Made by a program: the position numbers and the translations under genes. DNA of 64,000 bases from assembly GCF_024298845.1 (NCBI RefSeq), contig NZ_CP101156.1, positions 744,001 to 808,000 on the forward strand. Reading direction: 5' to 3'. The notes beneath the pieces are model-generated. The model searched no databases. It saw only the letters and a list, made by a program, of their open reading frames with translations, and had not been told where the DNA came from. Positions 1 through 9,594 of this stretch are shown here, piece after piece. Each line of letters opens with the position of its first letter. Positions within the stretch are counted from its first letter, which is position 1. The DNA comes from Natronosalvus amylolyticus (GTDB taxonomy: Archaea > Halobacteriota > Halobacteria > Halobacteriales > Natrialbaceae).

Positions 1-1084
1 CGATCCCAGCGTTGGTGAAGCGTACGTCCGCGTCGAAGACGCCGCCCCTGAATTCGACGAAGTGTCGACACCCAGCGTGGGCTATCTCGAAGGCGACGTT
101 CGATTCGTTCCGACGAAACTGGTCGATGTCGCGGGATTGATTCCCGGCGCACACGAGGGGAACGGCCTCGGCAATCAGTTCCTGACCGACCTGAACGAGA
201 CGGACGTCCTGATCCACGTCGTCGACTTCTCGGGAGAGACGGACCTCGAGGGCGAACCAACCGAGGGGCACGACCCACGCAAGGACATCGACTTCCTCGA
301 GGAGGAACTCGATCAGTGGTACCTGGGCGTCCTCGAGAAAGGGATCAACCGGTACGCCTCGGGCTACGTCACCGAAGAGGACGATATCGAGGAGGACCTT
401 GCCGAGCAGATGAGCGCGTTCAAGATTAGCGAAGACGAGATCAAACTCCTGATTCGTCGGGTCGGTATCGGATTCGACCCCGATGAGTGGGACGACGACG
501 ACCGCCTCGAGTTGGCTCGTGAGATTCGCAAAGCGACCAAACCGATGGTGATTGCGGCCAACAAAATGGACACGCCACAGGCACAGGAGAACTTCCAGGA
601 AATCGCTGCCGACCCCGAGTACGAACACCTCACGATGGTCCCCTGCAGCGCACATGCGGAAAAAGCACTCAAGACGGCCGGCGAGGCGGGCGTCGTCGAG
701 TACCGACCCGGCGACGATGACTTCGAAATCGTGGGCGATATCTCTCCCGAGCAGGAACAGGGCCTCGAGCAGATTCGCGAGTTCGTGTCCGAGTACGGCG
801 CGACTGGCGTTCAGGCTGCCCTCGAGACCGCACTCTTCGACGTGCTGGGCGTCGTGCCGGTGTTCCCAGGTGGCGCGAACGGTCTGGGCAACGAGCGCGG
901 TGAGGTCCTCCCCGACTGCTATCTTATCCCGTCGGAGTCGACCGCCGAGGACTTCGCTTACAGTCTGCACTCTGACATCGGCGACGGCTTTCTCTATGCC
1001 ATCGACTGTCGGAGCAACCGCCAGCTGGGCAAAGATTACGAGGTCGAGCCTCGAGACGTGATCGAAGTCGTCACGACGAACTGA
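1..1084 (+). CDS. ychF: Redox-regulated ATPase YchF (OBG-like), 5' partial
   Basis: The frame is open from the window edge, so the true start and the P-loop lie upstream; 360 residues remain, roughly 35 fewer than a full archaeal YchF. The G3-type motif DVAGLIPGAHEG and the G4-type NKMD (in AANKMDTP) are visible, followed by a C-terminal TGS domain (about the last 75 residues, with FAYSLHSDIGDGF). YchF proteins are P-loop NTPases of the OBG group that prefer ATP and associate with ribosomes; the role is translation or stress related and acts in the cytosol. The next gene is 177 bp away and unrelated. The family call is secure. Confidence 0.93.
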   Translation, partial: DPSVGEAYVRVEDAAPEFDEVSTPSVGYLEGDVRFVPTKLVDVAGLIPGAHEGNGLGNQFLTDLNETDVLIHVVDFSGETDLEGEPTEGHDPRKDIDFLEEELDQWYLGVLEKGINRYASGYVTEEDDIEEDLAEQMSAFKISEDEIKLLIRRVGIGFDPDEWDDDDRLELAREIRKATKPMVIAANKMDTPQAQENFQEIAADPEYEHLTMVPCSAHAEKALKTAGEAGVVEYRPGDDDFEIVGDISPEQEQGLEQIREFVSEYGATGVQAALETALFDVLGVVPVFPGGANGLGNERGEVLPDCYLIPSESTAEDFAYSLHSDIGDGFLYAIDCRSNRQLGKDYEVEPRDVIEVVTTN

Positions 1085-1261
1085 TCGGACGGTTCGCATC
1101 GCCCCCTCTCCATTACTTCATCATCCATATCATTTAGTATTACGCACGAACCAAATTGATTCAGTTGTGATAGTCGAAGCTTGCCACGAGAACGGTACAG
1201 GCACTCGAGTCGGCGATAAAATCCAACAGGTACTCACGGGTGGACCCGCTCTGTCCCGGTA

Positions 1262-2896
1262 ATGGACGTCCAGCGGGCCCTCGAGTCCGGGCGACTGACG
1301 AAGGCGGAACTGGCCGTGTTCGTCTCCGGAATCACGAGTATGGGCCTCGAGATTCTCGCCGTGCGCATCGTCGCACCACAGTTCGGGAGTCACATCTACA
1401 CCGTCGGCGGCCTACTGACCGTCTTCCTCGCCGCACTGAGTCTAGGCTACTGGCAAGGTGGGAAGCTGGCCAAAACGGCTTCGAATCGCCAGATGACGTG
1501 GATTTTACTCGCAACGGCAGTCTACATCGCCGTCGTCATCTATGCGAGCGATATGCTCTTGTATTACACCGCGACGATACCACTCGGACCGCGCTACGCC
1601 GCGTTGCCATCGATCGTCATCCTGTTCGGTCCACCGACGTATCTCCTCGGTTTTATCAGCCCGTATGCAGCCGAACTCTCAGCAAAGGAGGGGGTCGGCG
1701 AGGCATCCGGACACGTCTATGCCCTCGGCACCATCGGCAGCATTCTCGGCGCTGGTGCGACGACCTACCTGTTGATTCCCTCGCTCACGATCGACGAGAT
1801 CGGGCTCCTCTTTGGCCTGATTCTCGTCGGGACGGCGCTCGTCCTCAGTCTCCCCCGGCCTTCGAAGGCAGTTGCCGTCACGCTCGTCGTCGTCACACTC
1901 GTCCTCTTTACCGCCTCGAGCAGTGCCGCCCTCGGTCTCGACCCGCGCGGTGAGGTCGTTTACCAGACACAGACCCCACATCAGCAACTCGAGGTCATCG
2001 ATAACGACAACGTTCGAACGATGTATCTCGACGGCGCTCGCCACAGCGCTCTCGACCTCGAGGACGCAGATAGACACGTCTTCGCCTACACGCGATATTT
2101 TCACCTGACAATGTTATTACAAGAGGAACCCGAATCCGTCGACCGCGTGCTGTTCATCGGTGGTGGCGGTTACACCGGTCCGCAGGATTTCGAAGAGCAC
2201 TACGACGTCACCATCGACGTCGTCGAAATCGACGGTGAGGTCACCCGCGCCGCAGAAACGTACTTCGGACTGGAGCAGTCGGATTCCCTACAGGCACACG
2301 AACACGATGGCCGACAGTTCCTCTACGAGACAGACCACACCTACGACGTCATCGTTCTCGACGCGTTCAAACGCGATCAGGTGCCGTTCCAACTGACGAC
2401 GGTCGAGTTCATGACACTTGTCGACGACCGCCTCAGCGACGATGGAGTCGTCCTGGCAAACGTCGTCTCTGCTCCCGAAGGTTCCGCATCGGAGTTCTAC
2501 CGCGCCCAGTACGCCACCATGGACGAGGTGTTCGAACAGGTCTACAGTTTCAAAACCTCGAGTACACCCGCCGTCCAGAACGTGCAGGTCATCGCGACGA
2601 AAGACGAGACGCGCCACTCCGTACATGACCTCGAGGCTCGAAACGAAGCGGGACACATCGACACTGACCTGTCGAAAGAGATCGATAACGCCCTCGAGCA
2701 ACCGGCGACTGACGACGTGCCCGTCCTCCGAGACGATCAGGCGGCCGTCGACGCCCTGCTCGACCCGATGCTCGGTCAACAGTACGTCATCGAGGAGACC
2801 GAATCATCCGGTAGCGTCGGAGAAACAAACTCGAGCAGTAGCGACCGGACTGAGGAACGATACATCCGCGTCCCGGAAATCGATACCAAACGATAA
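1262..2896 (+). CDS. Membrane-anchored spermidine synthase-like protein (fused MFS-like/SAM domain)
   Basis: 544 residues. The N-terminal ~210 residues hold about six or seven hydrophobic helices; the C-terminal half is a spermidine-synthase-like Rossmann domain with a glycine-rich SAM-type loop (VLFIGGGGYTGPQ) followed by an acidic strand end (VDVVEIDGEV) and VIVLDAF. This two-part architecture is known from bacteria and haloarchaea as a fused MFS/spermidine synthase; the substrate is not established, and a polyamine product is only inferred. The tail after residue ~500 is Ser/Glu-rich and looks disordered. The start is the ATG after a GGTA-rich leader. It is monocistronic, convergent with the VOC gene. 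Confidence 0.8.
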   Translation: MDVQRALESGRLTKAELAVFVSGITSMGLEILAVRIVAPQFGSHIYTVGGLLTVFLAALSLGYWQGGKLAKTASNRQMTWILLATAVYIAVVIYASDMLLYYTATIPLGPRYAALPSIVILFGPPTYLLGFISPYAAELSAKEGVGEASGHVYALGTIGSILGAGATTYLLIPSLTIDEIGLLFGLILVGTALVLSLPRPSKAVAVTLVVVTLVLFTASSSAALGLDPRGEVVYQTQTPHQQLEVIDNDNVRTMYLDGARHSALDLEDADRHVFAYTRYFHLTMLLQEEPESVDRVLFIGGGGYTGPQDFEEHYDVTIDVVEIDGEVTRAAETYFGLEQSDSLQAHEHDGRQFLYETDHTYDVIVLDAFKRDQVPFQLTTVEFMTLVDDRLSDDGVVLANVVSAPEGSASEFYRAQYATMDEVFEQVYSFKTSSTPAVQNVQVIATKDETRHSVHDLEARNEAGHIDTDLSKEIDNALEQPATDDVPVLRDDQAAVDALLDPMLGQQYVIEETESSGSVGETNSSSSDRTEERYIRVPEIDTKR

Positions 2897-2925
2897 GGCC
2901 CGGCCTCGAGTCACTCGACGAAGGC

Positions 2926-3537
2926 TCAGACGCCCGCACCGGTTGGTGCGTCCGGCAACTCGTGTTTCTCGGTTTCGAGCCCCAGTTCCTCGAGAGCGGC
3001 CTCGAGGTGTCGCTCTTCGGCGAACTCGACGCCATCTTCCTCGCGAAGTCGCTGGGCGGTCGCGAGTACCTCACCCCGACGGTCGTCTGGAATCGAGAAT
3101 TTGTCCGTCGAGAGTTCGATCGTCAGCCCGTTGTTGTCACGGGTATACAGCGAGTGGAAGATGCCGCGGTCGAACTCGTTGTAGCCGTACCCTTCGGCTT
3201 CGAGGGCTTCACGGACCTCGACGAAACGTTCCGGTTCGATCGAAAACGAGAGATGGTGAACGGATCCGATCTGATGACGCAAGGGAGCAGGATTCGATTG
3301 CCGATCATCGCTAACGAAGAACGTGATGATTCTGCCGTCTCCGGTATCGAAAAACAGGTGCGTCGAGTTCGGGTCGTCCAGATTCGGCTGGCGCAAAACG
3401 AGTGGCATTCCCAGCACGTCACGGTAGTAGGCGATGGTGTCTTCCTCGTTCGAGCCGATCAGTGTGATGTGATCGGTACCGGAGGTATGAATCGGGCTGT
3501 CGGGTCGATCGGCGGTGATTTCGGGTGTTTCTGCCAT
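2926..3537 (-). CDS. VOC family protein (glyoxalase/dioxygenase fold)
   Basis: 203 residues from the ATG at 3537; an in-frame GTG-type extension to 3564 is possible but adds an unconserved leader. Vicinal-oxygen-chelate signatures are visible: HTSGTDHITLIGSN opening a beta-alpha-beta module, HLFFDTGDGRIITFF, then a second module HHLSFSIEPERF with NNGLTIELS, where His and Glu would be metal ligands. Proteins of this type include ring-cleaving dioxygenases and glyoxalase-like enzymes; the substrate cannot be assigned here. A helical acidic tail follows residue ~150. It is convergent with the spermidine synthase-like gene and divergent from the E1-alpha gene. Confidence 0.8.
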   Translation of the reverse strand: MAETPEITADRPDSPIHTSGTDHITLIGSNEEDTIAYYRDVLGMPLVLRQPNLDDPNSTHLFFDTGDGRIITFFVSDDRQSNPAPLRHQIGSVHHLSFSIEPERFVEVREALEAEGYGYNEFDRGIFHSLYTRDNNGLTIELSTDKFSIPDDRRGEVLATAQRLREEDGVEFAEERHLEAALEELGLETEKHELPDAPTGAGV

Positions 3538-3698
3538 AGTAGCCGATAGGAACTCCGGACTCATATCTCCGCGCTAACACTCGTGTCACCGGCCGATGTG
3601 CGAAGCGGGCCCTCGAGTTTGAGCAGCCCCCATACACGAGTTACCAGCCACCGATACGAGTTTGACCGTCACCGACACGACTTGCGACCAACTGACCA

Positions 3699-3704
3699 TT
3701 TATA
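3699..3704 (+). promoter_or_regulatory. TATA box of the E1-alpha gene
   Basis: TTTATA centred about 29 bp before the ATG at 3731. This is the usual haloarchaeal spacing for a transcript starting at or next to the start codon, and it selects 3731 over an in-frame upstream ATG at 3662, which lies before the TATA box. Confidence 0.6.
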
Positions 3705-3730
3705 CCCCATCCGTACCTCGAAGCAGGTGG

Positions 3731-4843
3731 ATGACGCGACCTCTCTTCGACCGGGAGCCGGATGACGTGGTGCAGGTACTCGACCGACACGGTGAGATCG
3801 TCTCGCCGGCGTTGTTTCCCGACCTCGAGGACGAGGAACTGATGTCGATGTACCGTGACATGCGGGCGTCACGCCGCCTCGACGAACGGCTGATCAGCCT
3901 CCAGCGACAGGGTCGAATGGGCACCTACGCCTCGCTTGCCGGACAGGAGGGCGCACAGATCGGTTCGACCTACGCCGTCGACGAAACGGATCAACTGTTC
4001 TATCAGTACCGCGAACACGGCGCACTCGTCGCACGGGGGATGCCCTGGGAGTACCTGCTGTACTGGATGGGCCACGAACGCGGGAACGCAGCACTCGAGG
4101 AGGCGAACGTCTTCCCGTTGAACATCACGATCGGCGACCACATCCCCCACGCAGTCGGCTGGTCGTGGGCCGCGAAACTCGCTGGCGACGAGGGGGTAAC
4201 GGTAGTCCACTTCGGCGATGGGTCGACCTCCGAGGGTGATTTTCACGAGGGCCTCAATTTTGCCGGGGTGTACGACACGCCGACGATCTTTTGTTGTCAC
4301 AACAATGGCTGGGCGATTTCGACACCGGCAGGTGCTCAGACGGCCGCCGACACCTACGCACAGAAAGCGATCGCCTACGGTTTCGAGGGGATTCGTGTCG
4401 ATGGGATGGATCCCCTGGCGACCTACACTGCGGTCGAAGCCGCCCGCGAGAAGGCAGTCTCCGATGATGGGACCCCACGGCCGACGCTCATCGAGGCGGT
4501 TCAGTATCGCTACGGTGCCCACACGACTGCCGACGATCCAACCGCCTACCGAGATGAGGTCGACGTCGAGTACTGGAAACGGCGTGATCCACTCGAGCGA
4601 CTCGAGACCTTTCTCCGAAACTGCTCGCTACTCGACGACGAGGGTCTCGCAGCTATGGACGACGAAATCGACGCGTGGATTGGCGGGCTGATCGACCGCG
4701 CCGAACCCGAAAGTGCGGACCCGCGGACCATGTTCGAACACGTCTACGAAAGCCAAACCGAGCGAATTGCCGCACAACAAGCACACCTCGAGCGGCTTCG
4801 AGCGGAGCATGGTGACGAGGCATTGCTCGAGGAAGAACGATGA
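3731..4843 (+). CDS. Pyruvate/2-oxoacid dehydrogenase E1 component, alpha subunit (orphan)
   Basis: 370 residues. The thiamine diphosphate-binding motif runs from GDGSTSEGDFHEG to HNNGWAIS, with the earlier GQEGAQIGSTYA and EHGALVARG segments typical of E1-alpha. These subunits decarboxylate pyruvate or branched-chain 2-oxoacids in a complex with E1-beta, E2 and E3. None of those partners follows: the next gene is pstB on the same strand after 78 bp. Haloarchaea carry several 2-oxoacid dehydrogenase sets, so this may use a beta subunit encoded elsewhere. The start is set by the TATA box at 3699. Substrate specificity is not determinable from the sequence. Confidence 0.85.
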   Translation: MTRPLFDREPDDVVQVLDRHGEIVSPALFPDLEDEELMSMYRDMRASRRLDERLISLQRQGRMGTYASLAGQEGAQIGSTYAVDETDQLFYQYREHGALVARGMPWEYLLYWMGHERGNAALEEANVFPLNITIGDHIPHAVGWSWAAKLAGDEGVTVVHFGDGSTSEGDFHEGLNFAGVYDTPTIFCCHNNGWAISTPAGAQTAADTYAQKAIAYGFEGIRVDGMDPLATYTAVEAAREKAVSDDGTPRPTLIEAVQYRYGAHTTADDPTAYRDEVDVEYWKRRDPLERLETFLRNCSLLDDEGLAAMDDEIDAWIGGLIDRAEPESADPRTMFEHVYESQTERIAAQQAHLERLRAEHGDEALLEEER

Positions 4844-4921
4844 AGCGGTCAAATGGGGGTCATATGGGAACCGAATTCCGCAACAGGTAACTACCGCAGG
4901 GACAATTGACTGGTAACGAGC

Positions 4922-5782
4922 ATGACCGCCAACCGAGCCGGAACGGGGGCGTATTCGGGGTCCGTAGCCGAGGACTCCGACGCGTCTGTCTCGAGGACCG
5001 GGCCATCAGACACACTCTCAACAGGGGTCGAAGACGCTGTTATTCAGTCACGTAACCTCGACGTCTTTTACGGCGACACCCAGGCACTGCGGGGAATCGA
5101 CATGGACATTCCCGAGAAACAGGTGACGGCACTGATCGGCCCATCGGGCTGTGGAAAGTCCACGTTCTTGCGATCGATCAACCGCATGAACGACCTGATC
5201 GACGTCTGTCGCGTCGAGGGAGACATGCGCTTTCACGGGAAAAACGTCTACGACGACGACGTCGACCCGGTTGCACTCCGTCGAAAGATCGGGATGGTGT
5301 TCCAGAAACCGAACCCGTTCCCCAAGAGCATCTTCGACAACGTCGCCTACGGACTCCGTGTCCAGGGCAAAGACGAGAACGTCGAAGAGAAAGTACACTC
5401 AGCACTCGAGCGAGCAGCCATCCTCGAGGAGGTCGAAGACCAACTCGACTCGAGCGGTCTCGACCTCTCGGGTGGCCAACAACAGCGACTGTGTATCGCC
5501 CGTGCGATTGCCACCGACCCCGAAGTTATTCTGATGGACGAGCCAGCGTCGGCACTCGACCCCGTCGCAACCTCGAAGATCGAAGACCTTGTCGAAGACC
5601 TGGCAGAGGAGTACACGGTAGTCATCGTCACCCACAACATGCAACAGGCGGCCCGTATTTCGGACAAAACCGCGGTCTTTCTCACGGGTGGTGAACTCGC
5701 GGAGTTCGACACCACCTCGAAAATCTTCGAGAACCCAGAGAGCCAACGCGTCGAAGATTACATTACGGGCAAGTTCGGGTAG
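4922..5782 (+). CDS. pstB: Phosphate ABC transporter ATP-binding protein PstB (isolated)
   Basis: 286 residues with a ~40-residue low-complexity N-terminal leader before the ABC domain. Walker A is GPSGCGKST, signature [14 protein letters not shown], Walker [14 protein letters not shown]-loop VTHNMQQ. RINRMNDL-like (here SINRMNDLI) and [14 protein letters not shown] are PstB hallmarks, and the tail ends [18 protein letters not shown] as in the family. It energises high-affinity phosphate uptake with PstS, PstC and PstA, but none of those genes is adjacent, nor is a PhoU. It either serves a distant permease or is a second copy. Leaderless or short-leader expression is likely. Confidence 0.92.
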   Translation: MTANRAGTGAYSGSVAEDSDASVSRTGPSDTLSTGVEDAVIQSRNLDVFYGDTQALRGIDMDIPEKQVTALIGPSGCGKSTFLRSINRMNDLIDVCRVEGDMRFHGKNVYDDDVDPVALRRKIGMVFQKPNPFPKSIFDNVAYGLRVQGKDENVEEKVHSALERAAILEEVEDQLDSSGLDLSGGQQQRLCIARAIATDPEVILMDEPASALDPVATSKIEDLVEDLAEEYTVVIVTHNMQQAARISDKTAVFLTGGELAEFDTTSKIFENPESQRVEDYITGKFG

Positions 5783-5988
5783 CCCGTTACCGGTCATCCG
5801 ACCCCACTCGAGAGAAGCGACTGGTTAGTGGCTTCCCAACCGTTCATCCCCGAAAGCCATGTCCGACCGTTCGATTGGACCCGGGTGTCGACGCGTGAGA
5901 GGAAGCGAATTGAAAAGCGGTTGCGGATGCACGACGCCCGTCTGACTGACCTTTTTGTACTCGATTGTGCTATGTGTTAGTCCCCATC

Positions 5989-6273
5989 ATGAGTACCGAG
6001 TGTCTCATCGAAGAACGGGCCGAAGACGCACGAAAAGCGTGGAACGGCGAACGCGAAAGTGTGGATGGCTCGCGAGCACAGGCGACGAACGCCCAGCAGC
6101 GAGTCGACCGCCTCGAGGCCGAACTCGAGCACACCGAGCGTCGCCTGCAGGTCATCATCACCCGCTACGAACGCTTACTCGAGGAAAAGGATCGACAGCT
6201 CTCACGTCGTGAAGAGACGACGGCGGATGAAGGCGAATCGCTCCTCTCGCGAATCGTTTCGAAATACGGGTGA
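5989..6273 (+). CDS. Small coiled-coil protein, function unknown
   Basis: 94 residues from the ATG at 5989; an upstream in-frame ATG at 5965 sits where the promoter would be. Residues ~10-75 are a charged heptad-like helix (RVDRLEAELEHTERRLQVIITRYERLLEEKDRQL), predicted to be a coiled coil; the C-terminus SLLSRIVSKYG is a short amphipathic segment. No family is recognised. Codon use (CTCGAG, C/G-ending) matches the neighbours, which favours a real gene. It lies alone between pstB (+) and asd (-), convergent with asd. Confidence 0.55.
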   Translation: MSTECLIEERAEDARKAWNGERESVDGSRAQATNAQQRVDRLEAELEHTERRLQVIITRYERLLEEKDRQLSRREETTADEGESLLSRIVSKYG

Positions 6274-6363
6274 GAGCGATACCTGGAACTATCGAGACAA
6301 GGCGCTTCCCGGAGATTGGCCGTACCGGGTCGCCTACACCGAGAAAAAGTTACAGCAGCCGTA

Positions 6364-7398
6364 TCAGAGGTAGCCGTTTTCGAGCAGCAGTTCCCCGTTC
6401 AGCACGCTCGCTCCGGCGGCCCCACGAATCGTGTTGTGTGCCAGGCAGTTGTACTGGAGGCCGAACGTCGACTCGCGAATGCCGCCGACCGAAATTGCCA
6501 TGCCGTCTCCGAGATTCCGGTCGAGTCGTGGCTGTGGTCGTTCGAGATCCTCGAACACGTGAATCAGTGGGTCGGGTGAGGAAGGCAGGTCGGCGGATGG
6601 GTACGCCTCGAGCGCCTTCGCGGCGTCTTCGGGCGACAGTTCGTCAGCCGCCTCGAGCCAGACGTTCTCGAGGTGGCCGTCGATAGTCGGAATGCGGTTA
6701 CAGGAGGCGGCAACCTCGACATCGTTCAGCTGGAGGCCCGCGCCATCGAATTCGCCCAGCAGTTTCTTCGACTCCGTCTCGAGTTTCTCTTCTTCGCTGC
6801 CGATGTGCGGAATCGCGTTGTCGATGATTTCCATCGAGGTCACGCCATCGTAGCCCGCTCCGGAAACAGCCTGGAGGGTTGCGACGTGAACTTTCTCGAG
6901 GCCGAACTCGGCCAGTGCTGCCAGCGTCGGCACGAACGTGATCGTCGAGCAGTTGGGGTTCTTTACGAGCGCTCCGTCCCAGCCGCGTTCGTCGCGCTGG
7001 ACCTCGAGCAGGTCGATGTGCTCGGGGTTGACTTCGGGGATGACGAGGGGGACGTCCTCGGCCATCCGTGCGTTCGAAGAGTTCGAGGAGACGACGTAGC
7101 CTGCCTCACAGAAGTCCGGTTCGACGGCTGCACCGACGCTCGAGGGGAGTGAAGAGAACAACAGGTCGACGTCACTGGGAACGGCATCGGGTTCGGTTGA
7201 GCCGACGGTAATGTCTGCGATGTCGGCTGGAATTGGGGAATCCGCTCGCCATTTGGCTGCCTCACGATACGACTTGCCAGCACTCGAGTCGCTCGCTGTC
7301 AGGGCTGCGATATCGAAGTCAGGATGTGGCTCGAGGAGTTGAATCAGTCGTTGTCCGACGGCACCGGTTGCGCCGAGAATACCTACGCGTACTGCCAT
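6364..7398 (-). CDS. asd: Aspartate-semialdehyde dehydrogenase
   Basis: 344 residues. It has an N-terminal NADP-binding loop [11 protein letters not shown], the SSNSSN phosphate-contact segment, the active-site NPNCST with the nucleophilic Cys, and VSGAGYDGV. It reduces aspartyl phosphate to aspartate semialdehyde, the branch point to threonine, methionine and lysine. The length and motif set match the archaeal/fungal-type Asd group. The ATG at 7398 has the NADP loop starting at residue ~7, so no other start fits. The next gene upstream on the same strand is an aldo/keto reductase 172 bp away; an operon is possible but not shown. Confidence 0.95.
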   Translation of the reverse strand: MAVRVGILGATGAVGQRLIQLLEPHPDFDIAALTASDSSAGKSYREAAKWRADSPIPADIADITVGSTEPDAVPSDVDLLFSSLPSSVGAAVEPDFCEAGYVVSSNSSNARMAEDVPLVIPEVNPEHIDLLEVQRDERGWDGALVKNPNCSTITFVPTLAALAEFGLEKVHVATLQAVSGAGYDGVTSMEIIDNAIPHIGSEEEKLETESKKLLGEFDGAGLQLNDVEVAASCNRIPTIDGHLENVWLEAADELSPEDAAKALEAYPSADLPSSPDPLIHVFEDLERPQPRLDRNLGDGMAISVGGIRESTFGLQYNCLAHNTIRGAAGASVLNGELLLENGYL

Positions 7399-7569
7399 TG
7401 TCCCGTCTCGGAACCCTGCCTCTAAAACCGTTTGGATGGAGTCACGGTTTGCAGGGTTTCGTCGTGTTGGGTCGAGTGAAATTACTCTCGAGGTATGAGT
7501 ACGTGCGGATGACCAAAATTTTCGAGATGCTCTGAGTTGCTGGCGCTCGCTTCGACTTCCTCGCGGTGG

Positions 7570-8553
7570 CTACCAGCGATGGTGGACCTCGTCCCGAATG
7601 TGGCCCTCGTAGACGTCGTCTACGATCTGACGCTGTGTGGAATTCAGTGACGAAAGTGAGGATACCTCGACGTTCTGACGAACGTGTGCAGGATTCGTCG
7701 AACCAGGGATGACAGTCGACACCGCGTCGTGGTCGAGAATCCACCGCAGCGTGAACTGTGCCATGGTCCAGTCGTCAGGAACGGCAGGCCGAAGCGCGTC
7801 GACGGCCTCGAGTCCCCGTTCGAACGGAACGCCGGCGAAGGTTTCACCGACGTCGAACGCATCGCCCTCGCGGTTGTAGTTTCGGTGGTCGTTCTCCGGG
7901 AACGTGCTCTCGCTGTCGAGCGCATCCGCCAGCAATCCGGAAGCCAGCGGAACCCGGACGATGACGCCGATGTCTCGTCTGGCCGCCTCCTCGAGGAACA
8001 ACTCAGCTGGACGCTGGCGGAACGGGTTGAATATAATCTGGACCGTCTCGAGTCCGGGATACTCGATGGCTTTCAACCCTTCCTCGACGCGAGCGACACT
8101 CGCCCCGTAGGCATCGATTTTTCCAGCCGCTACGAGCGACTCGAGTGCCTCGATTACCTCGGGGCGGTAGTAGACGTCCGTGGGCGGGCAGTGTAGCTGC
8201 AACAGGTCGAGCGCGTCGACGCCCAACCGGGCGCGACTGTCATCGATAAATCGTTCGATGTTCTCGCGAGTATAGCCACCGGCGGTGTGTTGCTCGAGAC
8301 CGCGTCCGGCTTTCGTGGCGATGATGGGGGAGGCCTCGTGTTCGGCTACCACGTCGGCGATCAGTTCCTCGCTCTGACCGCCACCGTAGACGTCCGCAGT
8401 GTCGAGAAACGTAACGCCCGCATCGAGTGCAGCCCGAATGGCGTCCCGGCCCTCAGCCGGAGAGACGTCCCCCCAGTCGGAGCCGACGTTCCAGGTACCC
8501 ATTCCGATTTCGGTGACCTCGTGTCCGGTCGTTCCCAGCGGTCGCGTGTCCAT
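7570..8553 (-). CDS. Aldo/keto reductase
   Basis: 327 residues from ATG 8553 (a GTG three codons earlier is the alternative). A TIM-barrel oxidoreductase: the tetrad region is DTADVYGGGQSEELI (Asp, Tyr), ATKAGRGLE (Lys) and LLQLHCPP (His); the C-terminal VIPGSTNPAHVRQN is the NADPH adenosine-binding loop. Such proteins reduce sugars, aldehydes or ketones with NADPH in the cytosol; the substrate is not predictable. It lies between asd and rps17e on the same strand, an unexpected insertion in an otherwise housekeeping row. Confidence 0.9.
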   Translation of the reverse strand: MDTRPLGTTGHEVTEIGMGTWNVGSDWGDVSPAEGRDAIRAALDAGVTFLDTADVYGGGQSEELIADVVAEHEASPIIATKAGRGLEQHTAGGYTRENIERFIDDSRARLGVDALDLLQLHCPPTDVYYRPEVIEALESLVAAGKIDAYGASVARVEEGLKAIEYPGLETVQIIFNPFRQRPAELFLEEAARRDIGVIVRVPLASGLLADALDSESTFPENDHRNYNREGDAFDVGETFAGVPFERGLEAVDALRPAVPDDWTMAQFTLRWILDHDAVSTVIPGSTNPAHVRQNVEVSSLSSLNSTQRQIVDDVYEGHIRDEVHHRW

Positions 8554-8697
8554 GCTGGACACTGACTACTCGGGAACGTAGATGTTCGGAACGCCGAGGG
8601 TGTTGGCGCTGACGAAGAAACTCGAGGGCTGAATAGAATACTGTCGAAAAGGTAGCAGTAACTCGAGAACCGACAAACTTCGAGAACTCGACTCGAT

Positions 8698-8889
8698 TTA
8701 CGCGGGAACGGCCGCGCCTTTCTTCCGGGTGACGTAGCCAGCGATTCGGTTTCGAACACCCTTGGATTCGATGTTCGTCAGTTTCGTGACGCTGTCTTTG
8801 TTCTGTTCGAAGTCGGTGGTGAACGCCTCCGGGTACTGCTCCAGGAGGATGGTTCCGGTCTTTTTGATGTAGGCCGGTTTGATTGCCAT
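8698..8889 (-). CDS. rps17e: 30S ribosomal protein S17e
   Basis: 63 residues, the usual archaeal S17e length (the eukaryotic protein is about twice this). The segments [30 protein letters not shown] and [14 protein letters not shown] are diagnostic. It is a small basic subunit protein, in contrast with the acidic proteins around it. The gene is followed upstream on the same strand by the DUF447/CitG-like pair, an arrangement common in haloarchaea. The intergenic stretch 8554-8697 before the aldo/keto reductase holds no other gene. Confidence 0.97.
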   Translation of the reverse strand: MAIKPAYIKKTGTILLEQYPEAFTTDFEQNKDSVTKLTNIESKGVRNRIAGYVTRKKGAAVPA

Positions 8890-8940
8890 ACCCGGTTCTT
8901 ATCCGAGGGGCTTCTAAAGGCATTCGTTCTGGCCTGACCG

Positions 8941-9594
8941 TTAGCGCCTCGGAAACCAGCCGCTGTACCGACACAGATTGGCGAACGCCTCCTGTTCGCG
9001 TGGTCCACCCGCACGGTTCACCACGTCCAGACAGTGTTCGAGGCGTCCCTCGAGTTCCGCTCTGTCGTATCCCTCGACGTCGAGCCGAGAGGCGACGACG
9101 GTCGCCTCGATCACCGCGCCGAATCCACGGTTGATCGGCGTCACCGTTCGATTCCGGACGGCCGACTCGAGTGGCTCGAGCGTCCAGTCCTCCCACTCGG
9201 TCCCACCCTCGGTTCCCGTTCCCTCCGGGGTGGCCTGGACGCGAACCCAGGCGTCTGCGGACTCGAGGAGTGGGTCGTCCCGCTCCGTAATTGACAGCGC
9301 GCCGTCGACGAAATCGACCGGATCGCGAGTGAACTGCACGTAGCCACAACCCTGTCGGTGAAAGTTCCGTTTAGTTCGTGTGTTGCCCCACGTCCGCGCT
9401 CGCACGAGGGTCGAATGGTTCCTCGGCGAACAGCCCCCCGATGGGTCCTCGGCGAACAGGCCCAGGACGGCCACGTTCCACAGTCCATTAGGGCCGAGCG
9501 TTGTCACGACCGATTCGGTCACCCCGGTGAGGTCGACGGGCCAACTCGCGTCCGTGACTTCCGTCTCACCACTATCCGAAGGGCGTTCGGTCAT
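8941..9594 (-). CDS. DUF447 family protein (flavin-reductase-like fold)
   Basis: 217 residues. It begins with a strand-rich module (VTESVVTTLGPNGLWNVAVLGL), then RTWGNTRTKRNF and QFTRDPVDFVDGAL, and a conserved NRGFGAVIEATVVASRLD in the C-terminal half, matching the archaeal DUF447 family (split-barrel, FMN-binding-like). The biochemical role is unknown. Its ATG overlaps the stop of the CitG-like gene by four bases (ATGA), indicating translational coupling. DUF447 and CitG-like genes also co-occur in C1-transfer cofactor clusters of methylotrophs and methanogens (knowledge recalled, not checked here), so a cofactor-linked role is a reasonable inference. Confidence 0.8.
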   Translation of the reverse strand: MTERPSDSGETEVTDASWPVDLTGVTESVVTTLGPNGLWNVAVLGLFAEDPSGGCSPRNHSTLVRARTWGNTRTKRNFHRQGCGYVQFTRDPVDFVDGALSITERDDPLLESADAWVRVQATPEGTGTEGGTEWEDWTLEPLESAVRNRTVTPINRGFGAVIEATVVASRLDVEGYDRAELEGRLEHCLDVVNRAGGPREQEAFANLCRYSGWFPRR

